Shown: positions 49,257 through 61,431 of the stretch, one piece after another
How the letters are laid out: the number at the start of each line of letters is the position of its first letter
Numbering within the stretch: the first letter of the stretch is position 1
Source: Paraconexibacter sp040581415
Lineage (GTDB): Bacteria > Actinomycetota > Thermoleophilia > Solirubrobacterales > Solirubrobacteraceae
Direction of reading: 5' to 3'
Length of the DNA: 64,000 bases
Assembly (NCBI RefSeq): GCF_040581415.1
Contig: NZ_CP114014.1
Coordinates: 2,666,001 to 2,730,000 of the forward strand
Program-made: the position numbers and the translations under genes
Notes under the pieces: generated by a model
Told to the model about the DNA's origin: nothing
The model's input: only the letters and a program-made list of their open reading frames with translations
Database searches by the model: none

Positions 49257-51674
49257 TCAGCGGGCCCGCCGCGGGAGCCGCGGCGGGAGCGCGTAGAGGC
49301 CGCGCAGACGGCCGGCCAGGCCGCCGCCCGTGAGGCCGCGGCGCAGCGCGCGCCGGGCCGCGCGGTCGGGGTGGAAGGGTGCCGGCGCGCCTGAGGTGTC
49401 GTAGCGGGCGCGGGCCAGTGCGCGCACGTAGGCCCCGGCCTCGGGAGCCATGACGAACGACGCGGCGACCTTTGACAACGTCCCGCCGGGCGGGACCGGC
49501 CGGCCGGCCCGGCTCAGCGCGCGGAGCAGTTCGTCGAGGGCGGGGTCGGCCCCCGGCCGGGCGGCGCGGCGCCGGGCGCGCACCCAGGCCGCGGTGGCCG
49601 CGGCGGCGACGGCGGCGAGCAGGAGGCCGCCGATCAGCCACGGCACGACCGACCCGCCGTCGCTGTCGCCGGAACCGCTGATCGGCGTGAGCCCGGCCGT
49701 GTCGCCGGCGCCTGAGGAGTCGCTCCGGTCGTCCCCCGGGGTGGCGGCCGCGGCGTCGTCCTCCTCGAGCTGGGTCTCGACCTGGGAGGCCGCGGGGGCC
49801 ACGGCGGGCGTCGGGTCGATGACGGTCCAGCCGATGCCGGGCATGTACACCTCGACCCACGAGTGGGCGTCGGAGTCGCGGACGACCCATTCGCCGCGGG
49901 CGGTGTCGAGCGTGCCCGGCGCGAAGCCCTCGGCCACGCGGGCGGGAACGCCGCCCATCCGCAGCAGCAGCGCCATCGACCCGGAGAACTGCTGGCAGTA
50001 GCCACGCCGGGAGTCGAACACGAAGGACTCGAGCGGGTAGCGCGCCGCCGGCGGGCGCTCGTCGTAGGACGCGCCGTCGCGGAGGCGCTCCTGCACCTTC
50101 AGGATGTAGTCGTACGGCGAGGTCGACGTCGCGCGCAGCCGCTGGGCGAGGGCCCACATACGCGCGTACGGCGAGCTGCTGAGCTCGGCGGAGCCGTCGT
50201 CGGCGAGCCCGCCGGGACGATGGAACGCGCGCGGGCTGCCGTCGCTGCCGAACGCCGGGAACGCGATCACGGTCCGCCCGAACCCCTGGCCGAACGTCCC
50301 GGTGGACCCCTCGGGCAGGCCCGACCGGCGGCCGCGGCGACCGCTCGGCGGCGGCGTCGGCGTGCTGCCCTGAGGTGACGGGACGACGCGCGGGGTGGCG
50401 CTGCCGGGGGTCGTGTCCGGCAGCTCCATGGTCAGGGCACGCGTGACGCTGTAGGGGTAGTCGGTGCCCGCGCGGCGCAGCTCGGCGTCGGTGGGCGCCG
50501 GTGCGTAGACCGTCGCGAGGTAGTTGTCCCCGCGGGTCATCTGGCGCCGCGCGGTGACGACCGTCCCGGGGGTGTCGGGCCGGACCTTCATGCTCGAGCG
50601 GTTGATCTCGAGGATCTCCCCGGGTGCGTAGAGCTGGGTCGAGCGCATATCCCGGACCGCGACCGAGACCCGCAGCGACCAGCCCGGATGGGTCGACGAG
50701 CGCTCGTCCGGCGTGGTCCCCGCGATCGGATTCCGCGACCGCGTCCAGCGCGTGCCGTCGAAGCTGTCCAGCGACACGCCCTTCCAGTACGCAGGCCGGC
50801 TGGCGCGGACCCGCAGGACCTGGCGCCCGTTGCGGCTCCAGGGCAGCGCGCCGTAGGAGTGCGACCAGTCGAAGCGGGTGGTCGGCCGCTCCCCCAGTTG
50901 CTCGGTGAGGCTGCGGTAGTCGACCCACGGGCGCTCGCCGTTCAGGACCGGCAGCGCCAGCGCCGCGACGCCGATGCCCATCGCGAGGGCCAGGCCGGCG
51001 GTGCGCGCCTGGCGCAGCTGCACGCGGTCGCCCAGGACGAGCAGCCCGATCAGCGCGGCGAGCATCAGGCCGTCCCCGAGGGCGCGGTCCTGCTCGACCT
51101 GGATGACGGCCAGCGTGTAGGTCCCGATGAGCACCGCCGTCGCGGCGATGGGGCGGCCGCGCCCGTGGAAGCAGCAGACCGCGGCGAGCACCAGCAGAAG
51201 CGTGCCGCCGAGCCCGATGGTCGAGCGGATCCACTCGTCGTCGCCGCGGTAGGGCACGCGCAGGTCGGGGACCGCGCCGATGCCGTTCCCGATGCCGCCG
51301 GCGAGGTCGTCCCACTGCCGCGGCTTGAGCAGCGACGGATCGATGCCGGAGACCAGCAGCGCCGCGACGAACGTGAGCAGCACGGTCACGGTGAGGGTCG
51401 CGGCCCGCGCCCGCCGGGACCCCAGCACCTGCGGCAGCCCAAGCAGCGCCATCCCGACGGCGGTGGCCAGCGCGGCGCCGAGCAGCAGCTCGGTGCCCAG
51501 GTTCCCGTCCGTCAGCCGGCCCCAGCGCTGGCCCACGAGCACCGCGAGGAACGCGAAAGCGACGACGCGGACTGGCTGGGCCATGAACAGCATGGCCGGC
51601 GGCGGGCCCAGGACCGGCGCCGGGGGCGGCGGACCGACGGGGCTCGTGGACCTCGGCGGGGTCGCGGTGGCCAT
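49257..51674 (-). CDS. Transglutaminase-like membrane protein (TgpA/DUF3488 type)
   Basis: An 805-residue protein. After a proline-rich N-terminus, six or so transmembrane helices span residues about 30-250. An extracytoplasmic domain contains the transglutaminase-like core with the triad Cys near 560 (RRGYCQQFSG), His near 602 (DAHSWVEVYMPG) and Asp near 620 (GWTVIDPTP). A low-complexity acidic linker, a further transmembrane helix (VVPWLIGGLLLAAVAAAATAAW) and a DUF4129-like cytoplasmic tail follow. With DUF58 and MoxR it forms the familiar three-gene unit. The chemistry in vivo is unknown. Confidence 0.9.
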   Translation of the reverse strand: MATATPPRSTSPVGPPPPAPVLGPPPAMLFMAQPVRVVAFAFLAVLVGQRWGRLTDGNLGTELLLGAALATAVGMALLGLPQVLGSRRARAATLTVTVLLTFVAALLVSGIDPSLLKPRQWDDLAGGIGNGIGAVPDLRVPYRGDDEWIRSTIGLGGTLLLVLAAVCCFHGRGRPIAATAVLIGTYTLAVIQVEQDRALGDGLMLAALIGLLVLGDRVQLRQARTAGLALAMGIGVAALALPVLNGERPWVDYRSLTEQLGERPTTRFDWSHSYGALPWSRNGRQVLRVRASRPAYWKGVSLDSFDGTRWTRSRNPIAGTTPDERSSTHPGWSLRVSVAVRDMRSTQLYAPGEILEINRSSMKVRPDTPGTVVTARRQMTRGDNYLATVYAPAPTDAELRRAGTDYPYSVTRALTMELPDTTPGSATPRVVPSPQGSTPTPPPSGRRGRRSGLPEGSTGTFGQGFGRTVIAFPAFGSDGSPRAFHRPGGLADDGSAELSSSPYARMWALAQRLRATSTSPYDYILKVQERLRDGASYDERPPAARYPLESFVFDSRRGYCQQFSGSMALLLRMGGVPARVAEGFAPGTLDTARGEWVVRDSDAHSWVEVYMPGIGWTVIDPTPAVAPAASQVETQLEEDDAAAATPGDDRSDSSGAGDTAGLTPISGSGDSDGGSVVPWLIGGLLLAAVAAAATAAWVRARRRAARPGADPALDELLRALSRAGRPVPPGGTLSKVAASFVMAPEAGAYVRALARARYDTSGAPAPFHPDRAARRALRRGLTGGGLAGRLRGLYALPPRLPRRAR

Positions 51675-51680
51675 GACCGG

Positions 51681-52808
51681 CTAGGCCGCCGTCCCGTGGA
51701 CGGCGCCACGCGGCGCCAGGTCGTAGCCGCTGCAGCCCGCGACCTCGAAGGTCGGCGTCCGTCCCGGCATGCCCGCCGGGACGACGAGGACGCGGCCGTT
51801 CCCGGCCGCGTGGGCGAGCACGCGCGGCGTCCCGGTCAGCGGCTGGGCGCTGACGTAGAAGATCACGCCGATGCGGCCGGTGAGCGCGCCGGCGGCGGGC
51901 GTGCCGCCACCGCGCACGAGGGCCAGGCGGATGTGCTGCCGCGGCCAGCCGCCGAGCCCCGGCTGGAGCGCGACCGGCTGGCGGTCGCCGGGCAGCAGCA
52001 GCGAGCAGCCGCCACGGCCCGCCAGGAACACGCACAGCGACGCGGTCGCGCGAACTGCCGCGTCGAGCTGCTCGTCGGCGTCGATGGTGGTCTCACCGGG
52101 TCCGGCGCCCGGCGACGCGGTGCGCGTGTCGAGCACGACGATCGGCCGGTCGTCCCCGTCCGGCCGCAGGTGACGCTCGTACATCTCCCCCGTCCTCGCC
52201 CAGACCGCCCACGAGATCCGCGCGGCCGAGGTGCCCGATCGCAGTGGCCGCAGGCCGTCGAGCTCGACCTCGGCCGTCACCCGCGAGCGCGCCTGGCGCC
52301 GTCCGATCGCGTCCCCGTCGCCGCCGCCGTCGGTGCGCAGCACAGGATGGATGGCCGGCAGCACGAGCAGCTCGTGCGGGTGACCGGCCACCGTGCGCAC
52401 CGCGAGCCCGAACGGGTCGCGGACCGTCACCTCGGGAGGTGGCAGCGCGATGCGGCCGCGTCGCGGGAAGCGGGGCGTCGCGTGCAGCACCCGCACTCCC
52501 CGGTCGCGGCCGCCCTCGAGCGCGACCGGCTCGCCGAGCAGTCCGTCGTCGAGCGTCCCGGTCGGGGTGAGCAGCCACGGCGAGCGGACCTCGGTGCGGA
52601 CGGTGATGGGCGCGCCCTCGACCACGGTCGTCGAGCCGACGGCGCGGGTGACGCTCAGGCCGTGCGCCGCCGCCCATACCCATCCGCAGGCGCCGGCCGC
52701 GATCAGCAGCAGTGCCACGCCGGGGACGAACAGCGGCTCGGCGTCGAGCGCGGCCGCGACCAGCGTCAGCGCCGCACCGAGCCCGCCGAGCCGCAGTGCG
52801 CCGCCCAC
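51681..52808 (-). CDS. DUF58 domain protein
   Basis: A 375-residue membrane-anchored protein: two N-terminal transmembrane helices (about 8-50), a beta-sandwich region, and the conserved DUF58 core with the RPLRSGTSAARISWAVWARTGEMYERHLRP segment (the family's 'Y..GD..r.IdW..sAR...l.vr.f' box in divergent form). A von-Willebrand-A-like domain follows (PIVVLDTRTAS). The usual GD pair is not strictly kept. It starts with GTG, 6 bp before the transglutaminase gene and 47 bp after moxR. Function as in other MoxR-DUF58-transglutaminase operons is unknown. Confidence 0.82.
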   Translation of the reverse strand: MGGALRLGGLGAALTLVAAALDAEPLFVPGVALLLIAAGACGWVWAAAHGLSVTRAVGSTTVVEGAPITVRTEVRSPWLLTPTGTLDDGLLGEPVALEGGRDRGVRVLHATPRFPRRGRIALPPPEVTVRDPFGLAVRTVAGHPHELLVLPAIHPVLRTDGGGDGDAIGRRQARSRVTAEVELDGLRPLRSGTSAARISWAVWARTGEMYERHLRPDGDDRPIVVLDTRTASPGAGPGETTIDADEQLDAAVRATASLCVFLAGRGGCSLLLPGDRQPVALQPGLGGWPRQHIRLALVRGGGTPAAGALTGRIGVIFYVSAQPLTGTPRVLAHAAGNGRVLVVPAGMPGRTPTFEVAGCSGYDLAPRGAVHGTAA

Positions 52809-52855
52809 GGGTCAGCGGCCCCGTCCGGTCGCAGTGGGGGCGTGGGCTGCGGCCA

Positions 52856-53821
52856 TCAAAGCGCCGGGACCGCGCGGACGGCGTCGGCCACCACGCCGGC
52901 GGACGTCGCGTCGATCGCGTCGGGCGCGAGCAGCAGGCGGTGCGACAGGACGATCTCGGCGAGCTCCTGCACGTCGTCGATGGTGGCGTGCCGCTCGCCG
53001 GCCAGCAGCGCGCGGGCCTTGGCGGCGCGCAGCAGCATCAGTCCGGCGCGGGGGCTGGCGCCGAGGTGCACGCGGGGGTCGGCGCGTGTCTGCCCGAGCA
53101 GGGCGACGACGTATGCGCGCAGCGCGTCGCTGGCGACGACCCGGCGTGCGGCGTCCTGGGCGGCGAGGAGCTCACCCGGCCCGGCGACCGCGCTGACCTC
53201 GTCGACACGGTCGTGGGACTCGTGCGCGCGCAGCATGGCCGCCTCGGCGGCGGGACCGGGATAGCCGAGCGAGATCCGGGCCATGAAGCGGTCGACCTGG
53301 GCCTCGGGCAGCGGGTAGGTGCCCTCGAACTCGATCGGGTTCTGCGTCGCGAGGACGACGAACGGCCGCGCGAGCTCGTGCGAGTGCACGTCGACCGTGA
53401 CGCGCCGCTCCTGCATGCACTCGAGCAGCCCGGACTGCGTCTTCGGCGAGGCGCGGTTGATCTCGTCGACGAGGACGACGTTCGCGAAGATCGGGCCGGG
53501 CCGGAACTCGAAGCGCTCCTCGCGGCGGTTGTAGATGTTGGTGCCGACGACGTCGGCGGGCAGCAGGTCGGCGGTGCACTGCACGCGGGCGAACTGCAGC
53601 CCGAGGGACCGCGCGAGCGCGCGGGCCAGCGTCGTCTTGCCGACACCCGGCAGGTCCTCGATCAGGACGTGGCCCTCGGCGACGATGCAGACGAGCAGCT
53701 GGTCCAGCAGGCCGTCGCGCAGCTCGACGGCGGCACTGACGGAGTCCGTCAGCCGTCCGACGAGCGCGGCCGTGGCTGCGAGCTCGTCGTCCGAGACGCG
53801 CTCCGCTCCCCCGGCCTCCAT
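52856..53821 (-). CDS. MoxR family AAA+ ATPase
   Basis: A 321-residue ATPase. Walker A is in HVLIEDLPGVGKTTLARALA, Walker B in NVVLVDEINRASPKTQSGLLE, sensor 1 in FVVLATQNPIEFEGTYPLPEAQ, with the arginine finger in VDRFMARI and the C-terminal lid (GASPRAGLMLLRAAKARALL). MoxR proteins act as chaperones, often for proteins with VWA domains such as the DUF58 protein encoded next. Its ATG overlaps the coaBC stop by one base (TGATG), so it may also be read from the rpoZ-coaBC transcript. Confidence 0.93.
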   Translation of the reverse strand: MEAGGAERVSDDELAATAALVGRLTDSVSAAVELRDGLLDQLLVCIVAEGHVLIEDLPGVGKTTLARALARSLGLQFARVQCTADLLPADVVGTNIYNRREERFEFRPGPIFANVVLVDEINRASPKTQSGLLECMQERRVTVDVHSHELARPFVVLATQNPIEFEGTYPLPEAQVDRFMARISLGYPGPAAEAAMLRAHESHDRVDEVSAVAGPGELLAAQDAARRVVASDALRAYVVALLGQTRADPRVHLGASPRAGLMLLRAAKARALLAGERHATIDDVQELAEIVLSHRLLLAPDAIDATSAGVVADAVRAVPAL

Positions 53822-55119
53822 CAGGCGGGGGTGGGGTCGAGCTGCGGGACGCCGCGCCCGAGCGCGTCGACGGTGTCGAGGATCGCGGCGGCGATCTGCG
53901 CCTTGTCGCTGCGCGCGATGTGGGTGTCGCCGGTCGCGGTGACGATCGTCACCTCGTTGTCGGGCGTGTCGAACCCGATGCCCGGCTGGGCGACGTCGTT
54001 GACCACCACCGCGTCGAGGCCCTTGCGGGTGAGCTTGCCGCGGCCGTAGGCGACGGCGCCGTCCCCCGTCTCGGCGGCGAAGCCGACCAGTGTCTGGCCG
54101 GGCCGCCGCTGCCCGGCGAGCGCGGTGAGGATGTCGTCCGTGGGCTCCATGGTGATCGTCAGCTCCGTGCGTTCGGTCTTCTTCAGCTTGATGTCCGAGA
54201 CGTCGATCGGGCGGAAGTCGGCGACGGCCGCGCTCATCAGCAGGACGTGGCAGCCCGGGAACTCCTGCAGGCACGCGGCCTGCAGCTGGGCGGCCGTGGC
54301 GACGTCGACGTAGCGGACACGCGGGTCGCGGGCGAGCGCGACGTTCGCGGCGAGGACGGTGACGTCGGCGCCGCGATCGGCGGCGGCAGCGGCGAGCGCG
54401 AAGCCCATGCGGCCGCTCGAGCGGTTGCCGACGAAGCGGACGGCGTCGATCGGCTCGCGGGTCCCGCCGGCAGTGACCAGCACGCGCCGGCCGTCCCACG
54501 GACCCGGGGCAGCGGGGTGCGGCGCGTCCGGCACGGGCGGTGTCCCGACGGCCACCGCGCGCTCGGCGGCGGCGAGCAGCTCGGCGGGCTCCGCGAGCCG
54601 TCCGACGCCCCACTCGCCGAGCGTCCCGAGCGCGCCGACGCCCGGGTCCACGATCGTGACGCCGCGGGCGGCCAGGGTCGCGACGTTCGCCCGCGTGGCG
54701 GCGTGCTCCCACATGGCGTCGTTCATGGCCGGCGCCACCAGGACGGGACAGCGCGCGGCGAGCGCGGCCGACGTCAGCAGGTTGTCGGCGAGCCCGTGTG
54801 CGAGCTTGGCGATCGTGTTCGCCGTCGCCGGGGCGATCAGGAGGACGTCGGCGTTCTCGACCAGCGCGAGGTGGCTGGCCGGGTCGTGCGCCGGGGGCTC
54901 CTGTCCGGGGAACGCACCGCGGGCGGGGTCGCGTTCGAACTCGCTGGTCAGGACCGGCGCGCCGGTGATGGCGGCAAACGAGGCGGCGCCGACGAAGCGC
55001 TGCGACTCAGGGGTCTGCACCACCCGCACCGCGTGCCCCGCCTTGACGGCGAGGCGGGCGGTCTCGAGCCCCTTGTAGGCGGCGATCCCGCCCGTGACAC
55101 CGAGGAGGATCCGCGCCAC
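53821..55119 (-). CDS. coaBC: Bifunctional phosphopantothenoylcysteine decarboxylase/synthetase
   Basis: A 432-residue coenzyme A biosynthesis enzyme. The N-terminal CoaC flavoprotein domain has ILLGVTGGIAAYKGLE, the ATANTIAKLAHGLADNLL region, the PAMNDAMWEH motif and the active-site histidine region HLALVENADVLLIAP. The C-terminal CoaB domain has RRVLVTAGGTREPIDAVRFVGNRSSGRMG and VSDIKLKK. The start is GTG 55119, with GGGAGG 7 nt upstream. It is 25 bp after rpoZ, the conserved gmk-rpoZ-coaBC order. Confidence 0.96.
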   Translation of the reverse strand: MARILLGVTGGIAAYKGLETARLAVKAGHAVRVVQTPESQRFVGAASFAAITGAPVLTSEFERDPARGAFPGQEPPAHDPASHLALVENADVLLIAPATANTIAKLAHGLADNLLTSAALAARCPVLVAPAMNDAMWEHAATRANVATLAARGVTIVDPGVGALGTLGEWGVGRLAEPAELLAAAERAVAVGTPPVPDAPHPAAPGPWDGRRVLVTAGGTREPIDAVRFVGNRSSGRMGFALAAAAADRGADVTVLAANVALARDPRVRYVDVATAAQLQAACLQEFPGCHVLLMSAAVADFRPIDVSDIKLKKTERTELTITMEPTDDILTALAGQRRPGQTLVGFAAETGDGAVAYGRGKLTRKGLDAVVVNDVAQPGIGFDTPDNEVTIVTATGDTHIARSDKAQIAAAILDTVDALGRGVPQLDPTPA

Positions 55120-55144
55120 GGCTGCCTCCCGCTCGGCGCGGGTC

Positions 55145-55372
55145 CTAGCGGTACTGGTACTTGATCTTGCCCTGGGCGACTTCCTCGAGGGCGATCGTGA
55201 GGTAGTTCTTCGACGCGCTCTCGACCATCGGGGGCGGGAACTCGTCGAACGTCCCCTCACCGAGGTTGTGGTAGTACGAGTTGATCTGCCGGGCGCGCTT
55301 GGCGGCCACGAGCACGGAGGCGTAGTTCGAGTCGACGTGCTCGAGAAGGTTGTCGATGCGGGGCTGGATCAC
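55145..55372 (-). CDS. rpoZ: DNA-directed RNA polymerase subunit omega
   Basis: A 75-residue omega subunit. IDNLLEHVDSNYASVLVAAKRARQINSYY is the conserved core, in which the 'yalv..aakRArql' helix clamps the beta' C-terminus; ALEEVAQGKIKY is the usual ending. It stabilises RNA polymerase. It lies between gmk and coaBC on the same strand. Confidence 0.95.
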   Translation of the reverse strand: MIQPRIDNLLEHVDSNYASVLVAAKRARQINSYYHNLGEGTFDEFPPPMVESASKNYLTIALEEVAQGKIKYQYR

Positions 55373-55412
55373 GGGTCCAGTGTAGCCGGTGTGCGGGGGA
55401 AACCCGCCGCTC

Positions 55413-55982
55413 CTACGGGTGGGCCTGGGCGGCCGTCTCGGCCCGCACGATGTCGACCAGCTCGCGCACCGCGGCGTCGAGGTCTGCGTTGATCACCTTG
55501 TGGCGGAACTCGTTCTGCGCCGCGATCTCGTCGACCGCCACCCGCAGGCGGGCCGCGACCTGCTCGTCGTCGTCGGTCCCGCGGCCGGTGAGGCGCTCGC
55601 GCAGCGTGTCGGTCGACGGCGGGGCGATGAAGATCTGGACGGCTTCGGGCATCGCCGTGCGGACCTGGCGTGCGCCCTGCACCTCGATCTCGAGGACGAC
55701 GGGATGCCCGGCGTCCGTCCGGCGGTCGAGCTCCTCGCGGAGGGTGCCGTAGCGCCGCCCGGAGTACTCGGCGTGCTCGACGAAGTCACCGGCATCGACG
55801 CGGCGGGCGAACTCGTCGGCGTCGAGGAAGTGGTAGTCGACGCCGTGCTGCTCGCCGGTGCGCGGGCTGCGCGTGGTGGCCGAGACGCTGAGCTCGAGCT
55901 CGGGAAGCGCCTCGCGCAGCTTGCGGATCAGCGTGCCCTTGCCGACGCCGCTGGGACCGGTGATGACGAAGACGCGAGCCAC
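55413..55982 (-). CDS. gmk: Guanylate kinase
   Basis: A 189-residue GMP kinase. The P-loop is in VFVITGPSGVGKGTLIRKL, the GMP-binding segment in SVSATTRSPRTGEQHGVDYHFLD, with FVEHAEYSGRRYGTL and LEIEVQGARQVR completing the site; the lid segment is RLTGRGTDD. GTG 55982 was preferred because the protein then starts 3 residues before the first strand; an ATG at 56042 would add 20 weakly conserved residues. Gene order mihF-gmk-rpoZ is typical of actinobacteria. Confidence 0.93.
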   Translation of the reverse strand: MARVFVITGPSGVGKGTLIRKLREALPELELSVSATTRSPRTGEQHGVDYHFLDADEFARRVDAGDFVEHAEYSGRRYGTLREELDRRTDAGHPVVLEIEVQGARQVRTAMPEAVQIFIAPPSTDTLRERLTGRGTDDDEQVAARLRVAVDEIAAQNEFRHKVINADLDAAVRELVDIVRAETAAQAHP

Positions 55983-56050
55983 GGGGTCCGGGAGCGTAGC
56001 TGGGCCGGGAGACGGACCGTCCGCCCCGGCGGCCTGCGGCATCGAGCCGG

Positions 56051-56392
56051 TCAGCGCTTGAGGAGCGTGACGAGCTCGGCGCGCTGGCGCTCGGAGAGCC
56101 CGCCGATCGTCTTCGACGGCGAGATGCGGCAGTTGACCAGCACCTTGTTCGCCTTCACGCGGCCGTACTTCGGAACGGCCAGCAGCATCTCGAAGACCTT
56201 CGCCGTCTCGAGGTAGTCCGGCGGGTCCATCAGCAGCTGATGGATCGACACGCGGCCGGCCTTCAGGTCACGCTTGAGCTGCGCACGCTGCGTGCGAATC
56301 GCGTTCGCGCGGGCGAGCGCATCCATACGCTGGTTCAGCGACCGCTCGGGTGTTGCGGTCTGCTTCGACGGGGTATCGGCGGCCAGCGGCAT
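56051..56392 (-). CDS. mihF: Actinobacterial integration host factor
   Basis: A 113-residue nucleoid protein. After a hydrophilic leader, ALARANAIRTQRAQLKRDLKAGRVSIHQLL matches the family's 'aa..R..R...K..Lk.g..sl..vl' helices, and VFEMLLAVPKYGRVKANKVL with ISPSKTIGGLSERQRAELVTLL the helix-two-turn-helix DNA-binding part. mIHF bends DNA and is needed for site-specific recombination and nucleoid order. ATG 56392 was taken because TATCTT lies 9 nt upstream; an in-frame ATG at 56560 would run through the pyrD terminator region. Confidence 0.85.
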   Translation of the reverse strand: MPLAADTPSKQTATPERSLNQRMDALARANAIRTQRAQLKRDLKAGRVSIHQLLMDPPDYLETAKVFEMLLAVPKYGRVKANKVLVNCRISPSKTIGGLSERQRAELVTLLKR

Positions 56393-56401
56393 CGGCGTCG
56401 G

Positions 56402-56407
56402 AAGATA
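56402..56407 (-). promoter_or_regulatory. Putative extended -10 element of mihF
   Basis: On the minus strand TGTATCTT provides a TG-extended TATCTT hexamer 9 nt before the mihF ATG at 56392. There is no Shine-Dalgarno. The 167-bp gap to pyrD holds this element and the pyrD hairpin. Confidence 0.4.
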
Positions 56408-56532
56408 CAACGTGCGCGGTCCGCGTGGCGCCCGATCGACCGAATTCACCTCGACCTCGAGTCGAGCTTGATGCTTCTCGACCGTACTTGACAGTTTTTC
56501 GCGGATTTGCAGGCTATCCGCGATACACCGCT

Positions 56533-56554
56533 GTCCAGAGCCAACGCTCTGGAC
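56533..56554 (-). terminator. Perfect 9-bp hairpin after pyrD
   Basis: GTCCAGAGC (56533-56541) pairs with GCTCTGGAC (56546-56554) around a 4-nt loop, starting 5 nt downstream of the pyrD stop in the minus direction. It should end the pyrimidine operon before mihF. There is no U-tract. Confidence 0.65.
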
Positions 56555-56559
56555 GTGCA

Positions 56560-57468
56560 TCAGGCGGTCTGCGCCAGCAGACGCTGCAGCTCGCGGGCGA
56601 TCCGGGTCCCGGCTGCCGGATCGCGGAACGACTCGGTGCCGACGGCGACGAGCGTCGCGCCGGCGCGGAGGAACTGCGCGGCGTGCTCACCGCGCTGGAT
56701 CCCGCCCATCCCGATGACCGGGATCGCGACCCGCTGCGCCACCGCCGTCACCTGCGCCAGCGCGACGGCGCGGATCGCAGGGCCGGACATCCCGCCGGTC
56801 ACGCCCCCGAGCCACGGGCGACCGTCGCCGCCGGGCGCCTGAGCGGTCGCGCGCAGCGTGTTGACGAGTGCCACGGCGTCGGCGCCCTCCGCCTCGGCCG
56901 CGGCGGCGACCAGCGCCACGTCGGCGGTGTTCGGGGTGAGCTTCACGATGAGCGGCTTGGTGGTCTGCGGGCGGACGGCGCGCAGGACCTCGGCCAGCGA
57001 CACCGGGTCGGCGCCGATGTCCAGTCCGGTCTTGACGTTCGGGCACGACACGTTCAGCTCGATCGCGCGGATCGCGTCCTGCGCGTCGCACGCGGCGACG
57101 AGCTCGCAGAGCTCCGCTGCGGTCGAGCCCATGACGTTGGTGATCAGTGGGACCGGCAGCGCGGCAAGCTTCGGCAGGTCGTGTTCGAGGTACCCCGCCA
57201 GGCCCTTGTTCGGGAGGCCGATCGAGTTGATCATCCCGCTCGGCGTCTCCCACAGCCGCGGCGGCGGGTTGCCGTCCCGGACGGCGAGCGTGATCGTCTT
57301 GGAGACGAACGCGGCGAACGGGAACTGGTCGAGGAAGGAGTCGCCGAAGACGGCCTGGGCGGCGATCGCGTCGAAGGTGCCGGAGCCGTTGACGACGGGG
57401 TGGGCGAGGTCGAGGCCGCAGAACGTCGTCGGGATCGACGGAGGCGGCGTGTCGGTCGTGGTCGCCAT
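56560..57468 (-). CDS. pyrD: Dihydroorotate dehydrogenase, class 1B catalytic subunit
   Basis: A 302-residue FMN (beta/alpha)8 enzyme that oxidises dihydroorotate to orotate. The catalytic base is cysteine (ELNVSCPNVKTG), which, with the adjacent pyrK, marks class 1B using NAD+. NGSGTFDA, the SKTITLAVRDGNPPPRLWETPSGMINSIGL loop, LIVKLTPN and the FMN-phosphate segments VIGMGGIQRGEHA and VAVGTESF are all present. It lies 1 bp after pyrK. Last gene of the pyr operon. Confidence 0.95.
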   Translation of the reverse strand: MATTTDTPPPSIPTTFCGLDLAHPVVNGSGTFDAIAAQAVFGDSFLDQFPFAAFVSKTITLAVRDGNPPPRLWETPSGMINSIGLPNKGLAGYLEHDLPKLAALPVPLITNVMGSTAAELCELVAACDAQDAIRAIELNVSCPNVKTGLDIGADPVSLAEVLRAVRPQTTKPLIVKLTPNTADVALVAAAAEAEGADAVALVNTLRATAQAPGGDGRPWLGGVTGGMSGPAIRAVALAQVTAVAQRVAIPVIGMGGIQRGEHAAQFLRAGATLVAVGTESFRDPAAGTRIARELQRLLAQTA

Positions 57469-57469
57469 G

Positions 57470-58269
57470 TCAGTGGGCCGGGACGTGGTCGAGGGCGGTG
57501 GCGTCGAGGACCGGGCCGTCGACGCAGACGCGGGCGTAGCCGCCGGCGGCCAGCGGGACCACGCAGCCGAAGCAGGCGCCGAAGCCGCAGGCCATGCCGG
57601 ACTCCAGGGCGAGCTGGGCAGGGACCTCGCGCTCGACGCAGATGCGCCGGATCGCCTCGAGCATGCCGGGCGGGCCGCAGGCGTAGACGGTGGCGTGCGG
57701 GTCGTCGTCGAGCTCGCGGATCAGCAGCTCGGTGACGAGGCCGTGGTGGCCGACGGAGCCGTCGTCGGTCGCGATCTGGACGGTGTCGAACGACGCGGCG
57801 ATGGCGGCGTGCTGCGTGTCGCGGAAGCCGAACTGCAGCGTCGGGGCGATACCCTGTTCCACCAGCGCCTGCGACAGGAAGATCAGCGGCGGGACGCCGA
57901 CCCCGCCGCCCGTGAGGATGGGCCTGCGGGCGGGGGTGGGTGGGGTTCCGATTCGGAAGCCGTGACCGAGGGGACCGGTCACCCAGAGCGGCTCGCCCTT
58001 CTGCAGGCGGGCCAGCCGGTGCGTGCCGGGGCCGATGTCCTCGAGCATGAACCAGAGGCGTCCGTCCCGGCCGCCCATGGCGCTGAACGCGCGTGGGAGG
58101 AACGGCCGCTCGTCCTCCCCCGCCCCCCAGCCGGAGGTCGCGGCGAGCATGTAGAACTGCCCGGGCTCGGGGTCGGGCCCGTGGCGGTCGACGACCTCCA
58201 GCAGGTGGTAGGAGCCGACCTTGCGGATCGCGGCGAGCACCGCGCGCCGGCGGCCGAAGGGTGCGACCG

Positions 58270-58273
<4 letters not shown>
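57470..58273 (-). CDS. pyrK: Dihydroorotate dehydrogenase electron-transfer subunit
   Basis: A 267-residue ferredoxin-reductase-like subunit. The FAD domain includes GQFYMLA and RAFSAM. The NAD-binding part includes PILTGGGVGVPPLIFLSQAL and YACGPPGMLEAI. The [2Fe-2S] cluster motif C-x4-C-x2-C is in MACGFGACFGC, with the fourth Cys in RVCVDGP. It passes electrons from PyrD FMN to NAD+. The start is GTG 58273, overlapping the carB stop (GTGA). Confidence 0.95.
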
Positions 58274-61428
<3,155 letters not shown>

Positions 61429-61431
61429 GTC

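Noticed and set aside
56488..56514. TTGACA on the plus strand as a forward promoter
   Set aside because: No -10 at normal spacing and no plus-strand gene downstream; it would fire antisense into pyrD.
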